Source: Corythoichthys intestinalis
Lineage: Eukaryota > Chordata > Actinopteri > Syngnathiformes > Syngnathidae
Reading direction: 5' to 3'
Assembly: GCF_030265065.1 (NCBI RefSeq)
Contig: NC_080416.1
Location: 23,396,501 to 23,460,500 of the forward strand
Length of the DNA: 64,000 nucleotides
The first letter of the stretch is position 1. Each line of letters opens with the position of its first letter. The notes beneath the pieces were generated by a model, which saw only the letters and a list, made by a program, of their open reading frames with translations, was not told the DNA's origin and searched no databases. The translations under genes were made by a program, and so were the position numbers. Of this stretch, positions 1-11,989 are shown one piece after another.

Positions 1-260
1 CGCTTTCCACAATAGATATAGTTGTTGTGGAAGAGATATCAAAGCTTTTGCCAGTTATAAACACGGTCCCAATGAATGCTTGTATCTACTCTGTTCACTT
101 AACGCTGTCTCTTAATTCTGTATATACGTAAAATAGTGCCATTGTAGTCTGTTTGCGGTAATGTGTGAGTGGGTCATTCCGCGCATGCGTTAAATATTTT
201 AACGTTATTAATTTAAAAATTTAATTACCGCCCATTAACGTGATAAATTTGACAGCCCTA
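1..260. mobile_element. hAT-like MITE, GGGCTGTCA family, right end
   Basis: The right part of an element that begins before the window. It ends in ATTTGACAGCCCTA at 260 and shares its A+T-rich subterminal block (ATTAATTTAAAAATTTAATTACC-like) with copies at 4124-4756 and 57190-58000. The family has TAGGGCTGTCAAA-type ends. No coding capacity is visible. Confidence 0.7.
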
Positions 261-523
261 GTAAAAATTGGTTTCAATTGCTCTTTAAGTCTCCTTAGGC
301 AGAAGGTTCACTTACTTATTTCCCCCCCGCCTTCTGTCATTGTTCGCATGCTATCCTCATTAAAATATGAAAACCTATAAGTGTTTGGGTGGTTTTAGTT
401 AAAGCAACACTGTTTTTTTCATCTGTGTGATTTTGGCAAAGATCTGATCTCATTTGATAGTGATTTTATGCAGCAATGTGAGAAATTTCAAAAGGTTCAG
501 ATACTTTTTCATACCACTCTACG

Positions 524-1523
524 TAGAGATGTCCCGATCGATTGGCATCCCGATCGATTGGCATCCCGATCGATCGGGTCCGATCACGTCATTTTCAAAG
601 TATCGGAATCTGCAAAAAAATATCGGCCATGCCTTTTTTAAAATATATATATATTTTTTAATCAAATCGTTTTCTAATTGTATTTCACGTTACAGACATA
701 ATATGTTACACCCATCCAGAGTTTAGTTTAGGCTTAAGGTAGGGTTATAAAATTTATCCCGATAACGGCGGTAATTAATTTTTTAAAATAAATTTATCAC
801 GTGAAAATATTTTACGCAATTAATGCATGCTGCACGACCCACTCACGCATTGTCGCGCTCAATCTGTAATGGTGCCGTTTTACCTATATAGTCAGACAAC
901 AGACCGCGTAAAATGAGTAGAGTGAATTTTGGCAGCCTTTGGAGACTTTTTAAAATTTGCTAAAGCCTTACAATTCCTCTCCCTACGATTAGAAATATCA
1001 TGGGAAACAATGTGGGGAAGCATGGTAGCAATTGATCTTTTTCTCAACACCTTAGGTTATTTACCAATGCAGAGAAGATATATCAATTGGTAGCACTACA
1101 CACAGTCATGGTTCCACATCCCATCATGCATTTTGGTTGAATGGCTGCAGTATCATTTACTGAAAGCTCAACAAATACACCAGATGGCAATATTTAGTCA
1201 CAATATACAAAGTCACAAATCTTTCTATCCGTGGATCCCTCTCACAGAAAGAATGTTAATCATGTAAATGCCATCTTGAGGATTTATTGTCATAATAAAC
1301 AAATACAGTACTTATTGACTGTATGTTGAATGTATATATTCGTCCGAGTTTTATTCATTTTTTTCTTAATGCATTGCCAAAATGTATATGATCGGGAATG
1401 ATTGGAATTGAATCGGGAGGGAAAAAAAGCAATCGGATCGGGAAATTTCGGGATCGACAGATACTCAAACTAAAACGATCGGGATCGGATCAGGAGCAAA
1501 AAAACATGATCGGAACAACCCTA
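524..1523 (+). mobile_element. hAT-like element, TAGAGATGTCCCGATC ends
   Basis: Terminal repeats TAGAGATGTCCCGATC and, inverted, TAGGGTTGTTCCGATC are flanked by ACTCTACG (516-523) and ACTGTACG (1524-1531), an 8-bp TSD with one mismatch. It is non-autonomous. A truncated copy of the GGGCTGTCA family (about 740-1346) is nested inside. A second member of the same family lies at 39235-41376. Confidence 0.8.
740..1346 (-). mobile_element. Nested, truncated GGGCTGTCA-family MITE
   Basis: Begins TAGGGTTATAAAATTTATC and continues through the family's diagnostic blocks (GGCGGTAATTAATTTTTT, ACGCAATTAATGCA) in reverse relative to the 4124-4756 copy. It stops matching after TGTTGAATGTATATATTC near 1346, so the inner end is lost. 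Confidence 0.6.
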
Positions 1524-1531
1524 ACTGTACG

Positions 1532-1785
1532 TCCTCATACCAAGTGCCAGTCAACCTTCCACTGAGCAAACCGATTTCTCCTCGTATTAGATAGAGGGCT
1601 AGCATTTGAAAGACATGGAATAAAGCCTGTAGATGAGGGCAAACCAGTCCAAAACCTGGTCTGAAACGCCACTTTGCCTGGATTTAGTCAGCGTACAAAA
1701 CAGGGCTCTGCGTTTATTAACCTTCACCAAACCCCTGAGGCTTACTCACCAAACACCTGGGGTTCATCCCAGTTAAGAACCAATG
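1532..1785 (-). mobile_element. Fragment of CAGTGGTTC hAT-like element
   Basis: Read on the minus strand, about 1785-1535 matches the first 250 bases of the complete copy at 23234-23812 (AACATTGGTTCTTAACTGG, GCCTCAGGGGTTTGG and the following block). Its other end is absent. Confidence 0.55.
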
Positions 1786-1789
1786 TTCT

Positions 1790-2743
1790 AGTTACTAGTA
1801 AAAATGAATCAATCAATAAATGAAAATATCCTCCCACTTAAAATACGATACAATCCCTTAAAAAGTAAGATATTAAGGCTTATTTTGAGACAATTTTTAT
1901 ATGTTCCTTTGGCAGATTTAGCAAAAAGTCATTTGTTTTGAAAAAAAACATCTCACTTTGAAAGTGGCATTTTTACCAATGTCTATGTGTGTGTCTTTTG
2001 TACATTCCTGTGTGATTATAGCACTGCCTTCCAAGCTACATTCTTGTCTGCTGTATGCCATAAATTGTCTTCAGTCACTCACACACACCCACAGCCAAGT
2101 CCACACACTTCTTTTTTTTCCGTCTCCTCTCCTTTTCCGTTCCCCCGCATCCTCTTGCTTTCCACGTGGCTCAGAGTCCGACATCTGGGTCAGCTTAGGC
2201 GCAACAAGATTTGCAGGATATTGTTGGCAGGATGTGGGAATGCTCAATGGGAATCCCCAATACACACACACATGCATAATCACACGCACAGGCCTATTGT
2301 GCTTACCTATATAAACCATGAAAGATACAACACATTAAAAAAGAGAACTAGAAAAGAAAAAGAGTCACTGCCATTTGGTTAAATATAACATTTAATTATT
2401 GGAAAGAATGCATGACTCATTACCAAAAAAAAAAAAAAGATTACAAAATAGGCGTAGAAGGGGGGAAAACATTCCAGTGCTCAATGCAATAATATAATCA
2501 GCAATGATTCAATATTATGTTCACATTCTCGCCACGTGCAACCAGTTTTATGCCCTTTCATTGCAAGAAACTTAAAAAAAACGCCTGTGTTTTCTGCTTT
2601 GAGGAGTGAAACACACACATTGCATTCAATTAACCCTCCCACAAATTTCATCCACAATGTATATAGTACTATGCAAAAGAGTTTTGTTCATGCAGTAGCT
2701 ACCAACAATTACTTAACTATTTTGCTGAAAGGTCAAATATGTA
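1790..2743. other. Gene-poor stretch downstream of the S100A1-type gene
   Basis: No supported gene. It is A+T-rich with CA-rich patches (about 2080-2110, 2260-2290), short poly-A runs and a few open frames overlapping on both strands without protein-like composition. Confidence 0.5.
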
Positions 2744-3374
2744 CAAGGACGTAGGTTTGGACATTGATACGGACGATATAACATAACATAAAAAAAAAAA
2801 AAAAAATTTTAAATAAAGGGACTTGCACTCTGAAGCCACCGCGTTGCATTACTGTAATGCACATAATGCAAACAATGATCCAATTGAGGGACGGCTAGCT
2901 TGACTTCATTGTTCCTTGTGGAGGCTGTCCAGACTGCAGTAGTTTTGGAGGTCAACAATATCCCACAGTTTAATGTTATGCTAACTCTGATGCAGGTCGG
3001 ACTTTCAGTAGCAAAATTAGTGGTGTTTCCCCCACCTCCACAACATTGACGTCTTTTTACATTACTTGCAGTGGCTGCTGCTGGCCGAAAAACACTTCTA
3101 ATATTGCTACCCTTCAAAGGGGGTGACGGAAAAGGCATGTTGTCGACATGAATCTGTCGGGGCTGTGTGTGTTTGCCTGCGTGTCTGTGTGTATTTGGGG
3201 GGGCGGGGCAAGTCAGCCGCCAATCAAATGTGCGTTTGAGGGGCGAAAAACGAATCGGCACATTCAGCAAGTTAAATGTAAGTCTGAACATAATTAAAAT
3301 AACTTACTCGGTAATGATGGCAGGGTCTATTCTATCCTTACAACATATGGGAAGACGATCTAAATGACTTATAT

Positions 3375-4850
3375 CAGTGTTTTTCAACCTTTTCTGAGTC
3401 ATGGAACTTTTTACATTGATAAAAATCTTGCTGCACACCACAAACTAAAAATGTTCCAAAATGACTTTCTGTACAGTATATTTAATTATGATATAATTTC
3501 TCAATATTTATACTTACTCAGTGTGATATTTAATGGAATGTGAAACATAATGGAGTGAGTTTTGTCTCATCCCCGGTGAAAGTAAATCTGAACGAAACAT
3601 AACTTTTACTGAAGTCAGTTTGGATTTCGAAATCTTTTTAAAAAGTTATCCACAACTGCCAACATGACCTCCGTGTGCATCACAAGGAAGGTACTGGATC
3701 GCGTGCGTGCCTGCGAGGATGGTAGTTGCTCGTATTACGTTCAAGAACTGCTCGAAATTATAGCGATTAGCCACCTGTCCGCGACTGTAGACCGCAGCAT
3801 GTCTACTGTACATCATTTGATTAACCTTGTCAAGTGTCAATATAGACTAAAGTAGTCTTTCCATTTTATCCATATGTGACAACTTTGTCCTCCCGCTGCA
3901 TTTTATTCCAACACACTGTCGAGGACAGCAAGGTGGCTGATGGCTAGAAATCCCAGCAGTTCTTGAACGCGACATGAGCAATAACTCGCTCGCCTGCACA
4001 TGACTGAAAAACTTGCACCTACTTCATCCTTCCTACTGCAATTCCGCCCGACGACGTCTGCGTGCTGTTAACAAGGCTGAGTTTCCTTCCTTGAAATAAA
4101 TAAATAAGTACATCCATAAATTTGGGCTGTCAAACGATTAAAATTTTAATTACAGTTAATTACAGCTTAAAAATTAATTAATCGTAATTAATCGCAATTC
4201 AAACCATCTATAAAATATGCCATATTTTTCTGTAAATTATTGTTGGAATGGAAAGATAAGACACAAGACGGATATATACATTCAACATATTGTACATAAG
4301 TACTGTATTTGTTTATCATAACAATAAATAAACAAGATGGCATTAACAATTATTAACATTCTGTTAAAGCGATCCATGGATAGAAAGACTTGTAGCTTTT
4401 AAAAGGTAAATGTTTGTACAAGTTATAGAAATTTTATATTAAAACCCCTCTTAGTGTTTTCGTTTTAATAAAATTTGTAAAATTTTCAGTCAAAAAATAA
4501 ACTAGTAGCCCCCCATTGTTGATGTTGATAATTACAGAATGCTCATGGGTGCTGAAACCCATAAAATCAGTTGCACCCAAGCGTCAGCAGAGGGCGACAA
4601 AACTCCCAAAAAACACAAGTGACAAGTGGACATTACACTGTGCTGTCATTTTAATCTGTTTGAGCGGGGCATGTGCGTTAATTGCGTCAAATATTTTAAC
4701 GTGATTAATGAAAAAAATTAATTACCGCCCGTTAACGCGATAATTTTGACAGCCCTAAAATAAATAGATAAATACACAAAATGAAAAAGCGATATTGATG
4801 ATCTCTCAAGGTACACTAGTGTACCGCAGTGCACTGGTTGAAAAACGCTG
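3375..4850 (+). mobile_element. Nested hAT-like element, CAGTGTTTTTCAACC ends
   Basis: Starts CAGTGTTTTTCAACC and ends GGTTGAAAAACGCTG. Flanks ACTTATAT (3367-3374) and ACCTATAT (4851-4858) form an 8-bp TSD with one mismatch. It interrupts the element at 2744-4977 and is itself interrupted at 4124-4756. Confidence 0.8.
4124..4756 (+). mobile_element. GGGCTGTCA-family MITE, complete nested copy
   Basis: Begins TTGGGCTGTCAAACGATT and ends ATTTTGACAGCCCTA. Flanks CCATAAAT and AAATAAAT agree at 6 of 8 bases. Innermost of three nested insertions; A+T-rich and non-coding. Confidence 0.75.
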
Positions 4851-5239
4851 ACCTATATAACTGAACTCTTTATATAATGCAAACAAGGTTGCTTAAAAGT
4901 TTGTGGGGACAATTTGAGCATCCTGAAAAGTTGGTAGTGTTATGTCCCGACCGTCCTTATGCAAACCTACGCTCTTGATTATACAGTATGTATAGCATTC
5001 ACTGAATATGTGCTGTGATAGTTAGCCAAAAAAGAATATAATGCAACAGCTGGTGATACCATTGTAAATCTTGAACTATTTAATTTAAGTGGAAAGTGAG
5101 GGCTAAGTGCAGGCAAGTCATTTTGCACAGTACTGTACATGAGTCGTTAAAACATTGCGCAAGGCCCTAAAAAATGCTTCTCATGGCCTGTGATTTACAA
5201 CCCTTTCCCTATTCCTTCCTTCCTTCCCTCCCTTCCCTT

Positions 5240-5654
5240 CTACTCCGCCGACTGCTCGCCCTTTGGCTTGTCGTCCGTCTTGAACTCCAGGAAGAAGTCG
5301 TTGCAGGCCACTGTGAGGGCGCCCATCAGGATGATGAACTCGGTGAAGTCCACCTCGCCGTCGTTGTTAGCGTCCAAGTCGTTCATGACCTTCTCCACCG
5401 CTTCGTTATCTTTGGAGTTCTGTGAAATTGAGAATGCGGGCTTTTCGTCATCTCGCCTGTCTGTACATGTTCACGCATACCTTGCGTCAACACACACTTA
5501 CCCCTAAGTAGCTTCCTAGTTCTTCCAGCAGCAGCTCTTTGAGCTCGCCCCGACTCAGTGTGTACTTGTCGCCCTCCTTGCCTGAGTACTTGTGGAAGGT
5601 TTTGATCAGCATTTGCATGGCGCTTTCAAGGTTGGAAGTGGGCTCCTTGGACAT
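5240..5654 (-). CDS. s100a1: S100A1-type EF-hand calcium-binding protein
   Basis: Two coding exons, 5654-5502 and 5419-5240, joined at a phase-0 intron with GTAAGT donor and TTTCACAG acceptor, encode 110 residues. Exon 1 holds the S100-type EF-hand ([14 protein letters not shown], residues 24-37). Exon 2 holds a canonical loop, [12 protein letters not shown] (67-78), with all calcium ligands, then helix IV ([13 protein letters not shown]), close to the S100A1 hallmark. S100A1 is a homodimeric Ca2+ sensor that exposes a hydrophobic target site when loaded; in vertebrates it acts mainly in muscle on SERCA and ryanodine-receptor regulation. The charged tail after LEF is about 12 residues longer than in human S100A1. 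CCTCAG just upstream of the ATG is a splice acceptor, so a noncoding exon precedes it. A possible ATTAAA poly-A signal (minus strand) lies near 5080. S100Z/S100P are the alternatives, but helix IV favours S100A1. Confidence 0.9.
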
Positions 5655-5979
5655 GCTGAGGTAAAGGGGGTTACAATAGTTAGAGTTGGCTGCTAAAATG
5701 CCCGCTCCGGGCCCCTACGCAACTAGCTTGCATGTGTGTTCACATGGGCGAGCGAGGGCGTGAGGTCCGGAGTCACGATAAGAAGAAGGAGGTGAAGAAG
5801 AGAGGTTATGTTGAGGCTTATGTTAAATAGATCATTGTGTCAGTACTCTGTGTTGCACGGGGACTGTGAAGCTATTGGGGTACATTCTGGTAGGTAAGTA
5901 TTCATCTGTCAATCACTCATCATTGGATAAGCAGGCGATTCATGGGAACCTCTTTCAGAATAAGGACCAGACATGACTT

Positions 5980-6635
5980 TACCGTATTGGCCTGAATATA
6001 AGACGGTGTTTTTTACATTGACATAAGACTGAGAAAGAAGGGGTCGTCTTATATTCGCGGTCTAGACATTATACCCATTCACGACGCTAGATGGCGCCAG
6101 GTATCATTGAAGCGATGTTCTGTCATGACAGATCTCAGCTACTCTCCCCATTCACGACGCTAGATGGCGCCAGATATCAATTGAAGCGATGTTCTGTCAT
6201 GATAGATCTCAGCTTCTCTCAAGTTTAACCAGTTTGCATTATTTTATTGCAATGTTTTTCCTTATTCAGAGTTGTTTCAAGACTAGAGTTACAGTTAGAC
6301 TTCACTTTGATGGTTAATGCAGTTATTGCAATTTTGTTGTTTTATCACAATAGATTAGTTTATTTACATTTCAAAAACCAGAAGCCATTCATTTACGAAT
6401 GTGATTGCACTTTAGTTTACATATTTAAATGTTCAGATATTAAGATTTGAATGAGGCAAAAATAACATGCTTTTTCTCTCAAATATATTGTTATAATCAT
6501 TTGTTTCGGATGTACTGTAATTATTTTCTGTATAAAAATTAATTTGGTGTTCAAAAAGTTTTTTCAAACTTGAGTCTTGAACAAGAGGGGGTCGTCTTAT
6601 AATCAGGGCCGTCTTATATTCGGGCCAATACGGTA
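5980..6635. mobile_element. ISL2EU/Harbinger-like MITE, ACCGTATTGGCC ends
   Basis: Begins TACCGTATTGGCC and ends GGCCAATACGGTA, with long inverted ends (GAATATAAGAC / GTCTTATATTC) and TA at both borders. It contains two tandem copies of a block with GACGCTAGATGGCGCCAG. A close copy is at 31861-32499. It lies in the first intron of the S100A1-type gene. Superfamily placement is inferred from end sequence only. Confidence 0.7.
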
Positions 6636-6782
6636 CATCACAAGACTTGATAATAGTGGCTTTTCATTATGTTTTTTTCTACATTTTTCAGCTTTATTAT
6701 ATCTGCCGACCCATTTAAAGTAAGATGGCCACACAGTAATGATACCCAGGACACCAGACTATTATTTGTTTATAAATTTAAG

Positions 6783-8647
6783 CTGAGGTGGGAAGAGTAG
6801 CCAAAAATTTTACTCATGTAACAGTATCGTTACTTCAAAATAATATTACTCAAGTACTAGTATAAGCGAAAGTAGTCAGCCTAAAAACGTACTCAAGTAC
6901 AACTAGAAAAGTATTTGGTGAAAAGAATACTCAAGTAATGAGTAACACTGTGAGTAACAGCTTATGATGTCAGATTTGTTTTTTGTTTTTTTACTAAACA
7001 ATGGTATTTTTTCTCAGCACAAAGTTATCTGTATGAACTGTTATTATTGTACTTTGAAGAAGAAGACTATAACCTACTAAATAACCACGTTTAGCCAAAG
7101 AAATACAAAAAAATGGCATTGAATTCCAGCGAGTGGAACAAAAAAATCTAAAGATAGGAAGCATCATTCGTTCAAAGAGCATGAGTGCCCTCTAGTGGAG
7201 ATAAGTTTCTAGTTTGACTCATTGAATAGTGAATAGTTCCATCCCGTGGTCAGTCGGTGCCAAATAAAAACTGCGTGAGAGGTTAAAATCCACACCTTCG
7301 AGTCATGTTGAGGGCAGCGCTTTATGTCAAATACTTATTTTTTTAAAGGTGCTTTAAAGACGCCACGTGATTGAACAGGCCGGCGTGCGTATTGACCGGC
7401 AAGCTTGAGTTTGATTGGTATAATGGAGTCAAGTTATTATCGTTGCGTCTCATTGGTAAAAACTGGTAGAGCTACTGTTGGGATTGCTGGCAAAAGTAAA
7501 AACTAATATGTAGAAAAAACAGGAAAAACTACTAGTGTAGCCCAAATTATCCGGTTAGGAGTAGCGTTTCTTCTTCACAAATCTACTCAAGTGAAAGTAA
7601 AAAATTATGGCGTGGTAAAACAACTCTTCGAAACACATTTTTCTCAAAAGGTTACTCAAGTAAATGCAAAGGTGGGTAGCGACACATTACATGTACTCTG
7701 TTACATTTACTTGAGTAACTTTTTGAGAAAAATTAACTTCTAAGAGTAGTTTTACTAAGCCATACTTTTTACTTGAATAGATTTTTGAAAAAACAAAACG
7801 CTACTCTTACTCAGCTACTATGGGTTACGCAGGACTCGTTACGTTTTTCCTCTTTATTCCACATATTAGATTTATTTATTTATTTATTTTTTGTGCTAGC
7901 GATGCTATTGCCAAGAGTAACGCTATTAATTTCACCAATGAGACGTCGCAACAGTAATCGCATAATTACATTTTACTAATCAGACGCAAGCTTGCCGTTC
8001 TATGATTACACGAGCCTGTTCAATCACGCACCTTTAAAGCATCGAAACAAATTAAGTAGTTGACATAGAGCGCTGCCCTCAACATGAATCGAAAGCGCGG
8101 ATAAAAAACTCTCTCCCAGTTTTTATTTGGCACCGATTGACCACGGAAAACCGGGGATATGATCCTTTTAATTTCGTAATGGTAACTACTGTATGAAGGA
8201 ACTGCAGTATTCACTATTCAAATTATGAGCTATTTTCTCCACTAGAGGGCAGGGCACTCATGCTCTTTAAACGAATAATGCTTTATTACTGTTTTTTTCT
8301 CTGTAATTAAATGATTTTTTTAAAAAAATCTTTGGCTTAATCTGGTTATGTAATGGGTTACTGTACAGTATCATTATTACAACAGTTGATATAGATCAGT
8401 TTGTGCTGAGAGAAAAAAAATCAAACAAAAATAAGCAGTTACTCAAAATATTACTCATTACTTGAGTATTCTTTTCACTGGATAATTTTTTACTTGTACT
8501 TCAGTACATTTTTTTGGATGACTACTTTTACTTGAGTAATATTATTTTGAAGTAACACTACTCTTACTTGAGTACAATTTTTGGCTACTCTACCCACCTC
8601 TGAGTAAATATAATGAAGTAAATGTAACGCGTGACTACCCTCCTCTG
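6783..8647. mobile_element. Foldback hAT-like element, GAGGTGGG ends
   Basis: A perfect 8-bp TSD, AATTTAAG (6775-6782 and 8648-8655), brackets CTGAGGTGGGAAGAGTAG... and ...GACTACCCTCCTCTG. The right half (about 7680-8647) is largely the reverse complement of the left half, giving arms near 900 bases rich in ACTCAAGTA-type motifs. Non-coding. It lies in the first intron of the S100A1-type gene. Confidence 0.8.
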
Positions 8648-8885
8648 AATTTAAGTATACGCAATGTAAACTGACTGACAAAGTAAATATTCTCATTTCT
8701 GCTCATTTTCACTAGATTATTGATAGTTACAGTGCTTTATCACCAAAGACTAAATTTAAGTGTGAAGCAGTAGTTTGTCAGCAGCATCAACAACAAAATC
8801 AGTCAATTATGAAAAAATTCAAATTAGCTAAATTACACAGAAGAACATGAATTTGCACTGTATCATATAAATACTGTATATTTAC

Positions 8886-9797
8886 TAGTGCTGCAATGAT
8901 TAATCGCTTGACTCGAGTATTCGATTGGAAAAAAAATATTCGAATTAAATTTTATTGCTTCGAGTATTTGTTTAATTAAAATGGCGTTGTAATGGTTTAT
9001 TTTGAAAGAGTTTGCATTTAGTTTTATTGATTAGGGTGGATACACTGCCCTCTGCTCTGCCTCATTTCACATGGCTGAATCCAACTGCTTCCTGATAAGA
9101 CCAACGTAAGCTAAGTTTTTGTTTGAGCTAATGTTTTTTAATGCATTCATAATTTAGTTTATAGGTATATTTAGCCGTTTTTTGTGGGAATATGTATCTG
9201 AACCATTTGTTAAGAGCATTGTAAAAAAAAAAAAAACTTTAGCACTTTATAGCATTTAAGCTAGCTGACTTTTTCTATGCAAGTTAGCCAATTGTTCTTT
9301 TGTTGTACATTGATCCTCATTAAAAAAAAAAAAAAAAAAAAAATTATACTCTTTGAGCCTGAGCGCAGGTATTTTATGATTAGGGTGGATACACTGCCCT
9401 CTGCCTCATTTCACATGGCTGAATCCAACTGCTTCCTGATAAGACCAACGTAAGCAACGTTTTTTTTTTTTTTTTTATGCATTCATAATTTTGTTTATAG
9501 GCATATTTAGCCAATTTCTGTGGGAATATTTGTCTGAACAATTTGTTAAGAGCATTGTAAAAAAAAAAAAAAAAAAAAAAAAACGTTAGCATTTTATAGC
9601 ATTTAAACTAGCGGACTTTTGCTATTTAAGTTAGCCAATTGTTCTTTTGTTGTACAGAGATCCTATTTTTTTTTAAATACCATTTGAGGCTCAGCTCAGG
9701 TATTTTAATTTTTCATGTTCCTTATCCGATTACTAGATTATTCGAACTAACTAGTTGATTAATCGACTACTAAAAATAATCGATAGCTGCGGCCCTA
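8886..9797 (+). mobile_element. TAGTGCTGCA hAT-like element with internal duplication
   Basis: Ends TAGTGCTGCAATGATTAATC and ATAGCTGCGGCCCTA. A perfect TSD ATATTTAC lies at 8878-8885 and 9798-9805. A block of about 347 bases (from GATTAGGGTGGATACAC at 9030 and again at 9378) is tandemly duplicated and carries poly-A/T runs. One of seven copies of this family in the window. Confidence 0.85.
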
Positions 9798-9899
9798 ATA
9801 TTTACTTGTATTTCATTTCATTAAAAACAAAATGTCTTCATGCCTAAATTTGGAATTATAAGCTAGAAAAAAATGTGTTTTAAAAGTGACGATCTGGAT

Positions 9900-10140
9900 C
9901 CTGGGCCTTGAATTTGACACCTGCGGTTTACACAGTCGCGTCATACGGGTCTCTCGCAGCGTGGGGACCATAAATCAAGAAAAACACAAAATTTTACGAA
10001 GGTTACTGCATTTCTGGTGACTGCTTGAGGGCAAAGTATGTTTAAACAATCACTTCATGTGAACCTCTTGCTGCATGGGGACCATAAATCAGGGGTTTTA
10101 TTTCTTTTCAGTATTTACAAGTTTGGGGTTATTCTTCCGT
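9900..10140. repeat. Diverged tandem repeat, left block
   Basis: Two units sharing TTTAAACAATCAC, GAACCTCTTGC, GGGGACCATAAATCA. The same unit recurs three times at 13365-13690, so one array appears split by the sequence between. Confidence 0.5.
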
Positions 10141-11050
10141 GCGTGTTTATTTGGGTGCGTGGCAGTGTAAAGGTGCATTAGGTCAGCTTATTTGGGGGGG
10201 AAAGGCTTTCAAACGATCTTACACACATTGTGTCAGGCATCTTGGCGCTTCTGCTGCTACAGCAATGCTGTGGAGACTGTGCACAGACACACAGACAAGT
10301 CACTGTCAATCAATTTGGGTTGTGGTCAAGAACAAAACATGGCATCTTCGCAGAGCTCTGAAACAGGAGTTCAAAACATTCAACGAGATCCTGGCAGCTC
10401 ATAAAAATAACTCATGTCCAAGGATCAAATTACTCTCCCTATAGTGCTTGTAATTATCCAAAATGGACACCGGCAGTGAAACACAAACCCCACCTGGTAA
10501 TTCGGACGCTAAGAGGCCGGGTAACCTGAGGTGCTCGATGAGACGAGGCCTCTACACTCGCTTCGTCTCACAACATCCCGAAACGTCGAAGCTATTTTAA
10601 GAGCCAATATAGCATAAAGTATATGTACAATCATAACCTGTTGGGTTAAGTTATGGCGAATTGAAAGCAGCGGCATGAAGCTGTGAGAGAATTTTATTCA
10701 TGCTTAAAGCACAACCATTATACATCATATTTTGTATGCTTTTGTTATGCCTGCATGAGAACATTGTAGCATAGAGCGTCATTTTTAATCTGTTTGAGTG
10801 TGCCTTTCCATGGCCTTGACGATTGTAGACTGTATCACAATATGCCCAAATATGGACTGTTATGTTCCTATGTTTTCAATATGCTCTGAATGAATACAAG
10901 GGAGGACTGTGGTTTCTTAGCATCATTCTAGCCGGGACCAGTGCTCAAGGTCTCAGCTCAAAGATGTTTTTGTATGGAAAAATATCCAGGTTTGTGAGAT
11001 GATGAGTTTCATTACCTGCTCTTTCCTTTGGAAAGATCAGGTATATGTTA
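10140..11050. other. Unassigned stretch
   Basis: A 101-codon open frame on the plus strand (10139-10444) has no recognisable domain, and a second frame overlaps it. The rest is A+T-rich without features. It lies between the two blocks of the split tandem repeat. Confidence 0.3.
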
Positions 11051-11149
11051 TTCTGTTTTTTTTTTTTTTGAATGGGAATCCTACGGCGCGCCGCGCAGCC
11101 CGAACCGCTTGACCGATCGGCACCGTTGAAGTATCGACGCGTCCGGAAT

Positions 11150-11950
11150 TTTCGCGCGACGCAGGATTTTTTTCAAACGGCCACAAAAAATTTTCCATTC
11201 GCCCCTAAACGGCAATTTTCCGAAAAAAAAAAAAACAATTTTCAAAATGTATCTTGTCCTACAATTTTTTACCAAATTACATAATTTAGGGATCAAAATT
11301 CCGGGACGGTGAGGGGCATAAAAGTTATATACAGAATTTGGAAAAAATTTACGGTTCGCCAGAAATTTGACAAAAACTTGCCCATTCATTTTTAATGAGA
11401 AAAAAAAATTCAAAATGTATCTAGTCCTACAATTTTTCACCAAATCACACAATTTGGGCATAAAAAATTCCAGGACGGTCAGGGGAATAAAAGTTATTAA
11501 CACAATTTGGAAAAAATATACAGTTCCCTGGAAATTTGCCAAAAACCTGCCCATTCATTTTTAAGGGGAAAAAAAGACAAGTTTCAAAATGTTACTAGTC
11601 CGTCAATTTTTGACGAAAACACACAAGATGGGCATAAAAAATTCCGGGATGGCGAGGGGCATAAAAGTGACAGAGAACTTTATTTTGATAAAATGTATGG
11701 TTTCCCGGCAATTTGCGAAAAACTCGCCCATTCATTTTTAATGGGAAACAAAGAAAAATTTCAAAATGTATGTAGTGCTTCAATTTTTGACCAAATCACA
11801 CAATTTGGGCATCAAAAATTCCGTGAGGGTGAGGGGCATAAAAGTTGTATACAGAATTTTGAAAAAAATTACGATCCCCCGGAAATTGGCCAAAAACTGT
11901 CCCATTCATTTCTAATGAGAACATTTCCCATTCACTTACAATGGGATTTC
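11150..11950. repeat. Tandem repeat, about 166-178-bp unit
   Basis: CCCATTCATTTTTAATG anchors recur at 11383, 11549, 11727 and 11902. Each unit also carries TTCAAAATGTAT, ACCAAATCACACAATTTGGG, GGGGCATAAAAGTT and CCATTTGCC-like blocks. Long open frames here are by-products of the repeat, not genes. Confidence 0.75.
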
Positions 11951-11989
11951 TAATTGAAGTTACATTGCATTGATGCCATTGACGGCCAT

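Larger units (their letters stand above)
2744..4977 (+). mobile_element. CAAGGGCGTAGGTTTG transposon, interrupted copy
   Basis: Ends CAAGGACGTAGGTTTGG and ...CAAACCTACGCTCTTG match the complete copies at 20547-22282 and 58972-60832. Flanks AATATGTA/ATTATACA agree at 5 of 8 positions, as for an old 8-bp TSD. It is split by a later hAT at 3375-4850. No intact ORF. The superfamily is an 8-bp-TSD class, hAT or Zisupton/KDZ. Confidence 0.7.

Noticed and set aside
2071-2319. Arg-rich minus-strand frame
   Set aside because: Overlaps two plus-strand frames in CA- and CT-rich simple sequence; no domain and no splice context.
10139-10444. 101-codon plus-strand frame
   Set aside because: No recognisable domain, no splice or promoter context, and a competing overlapping frame.
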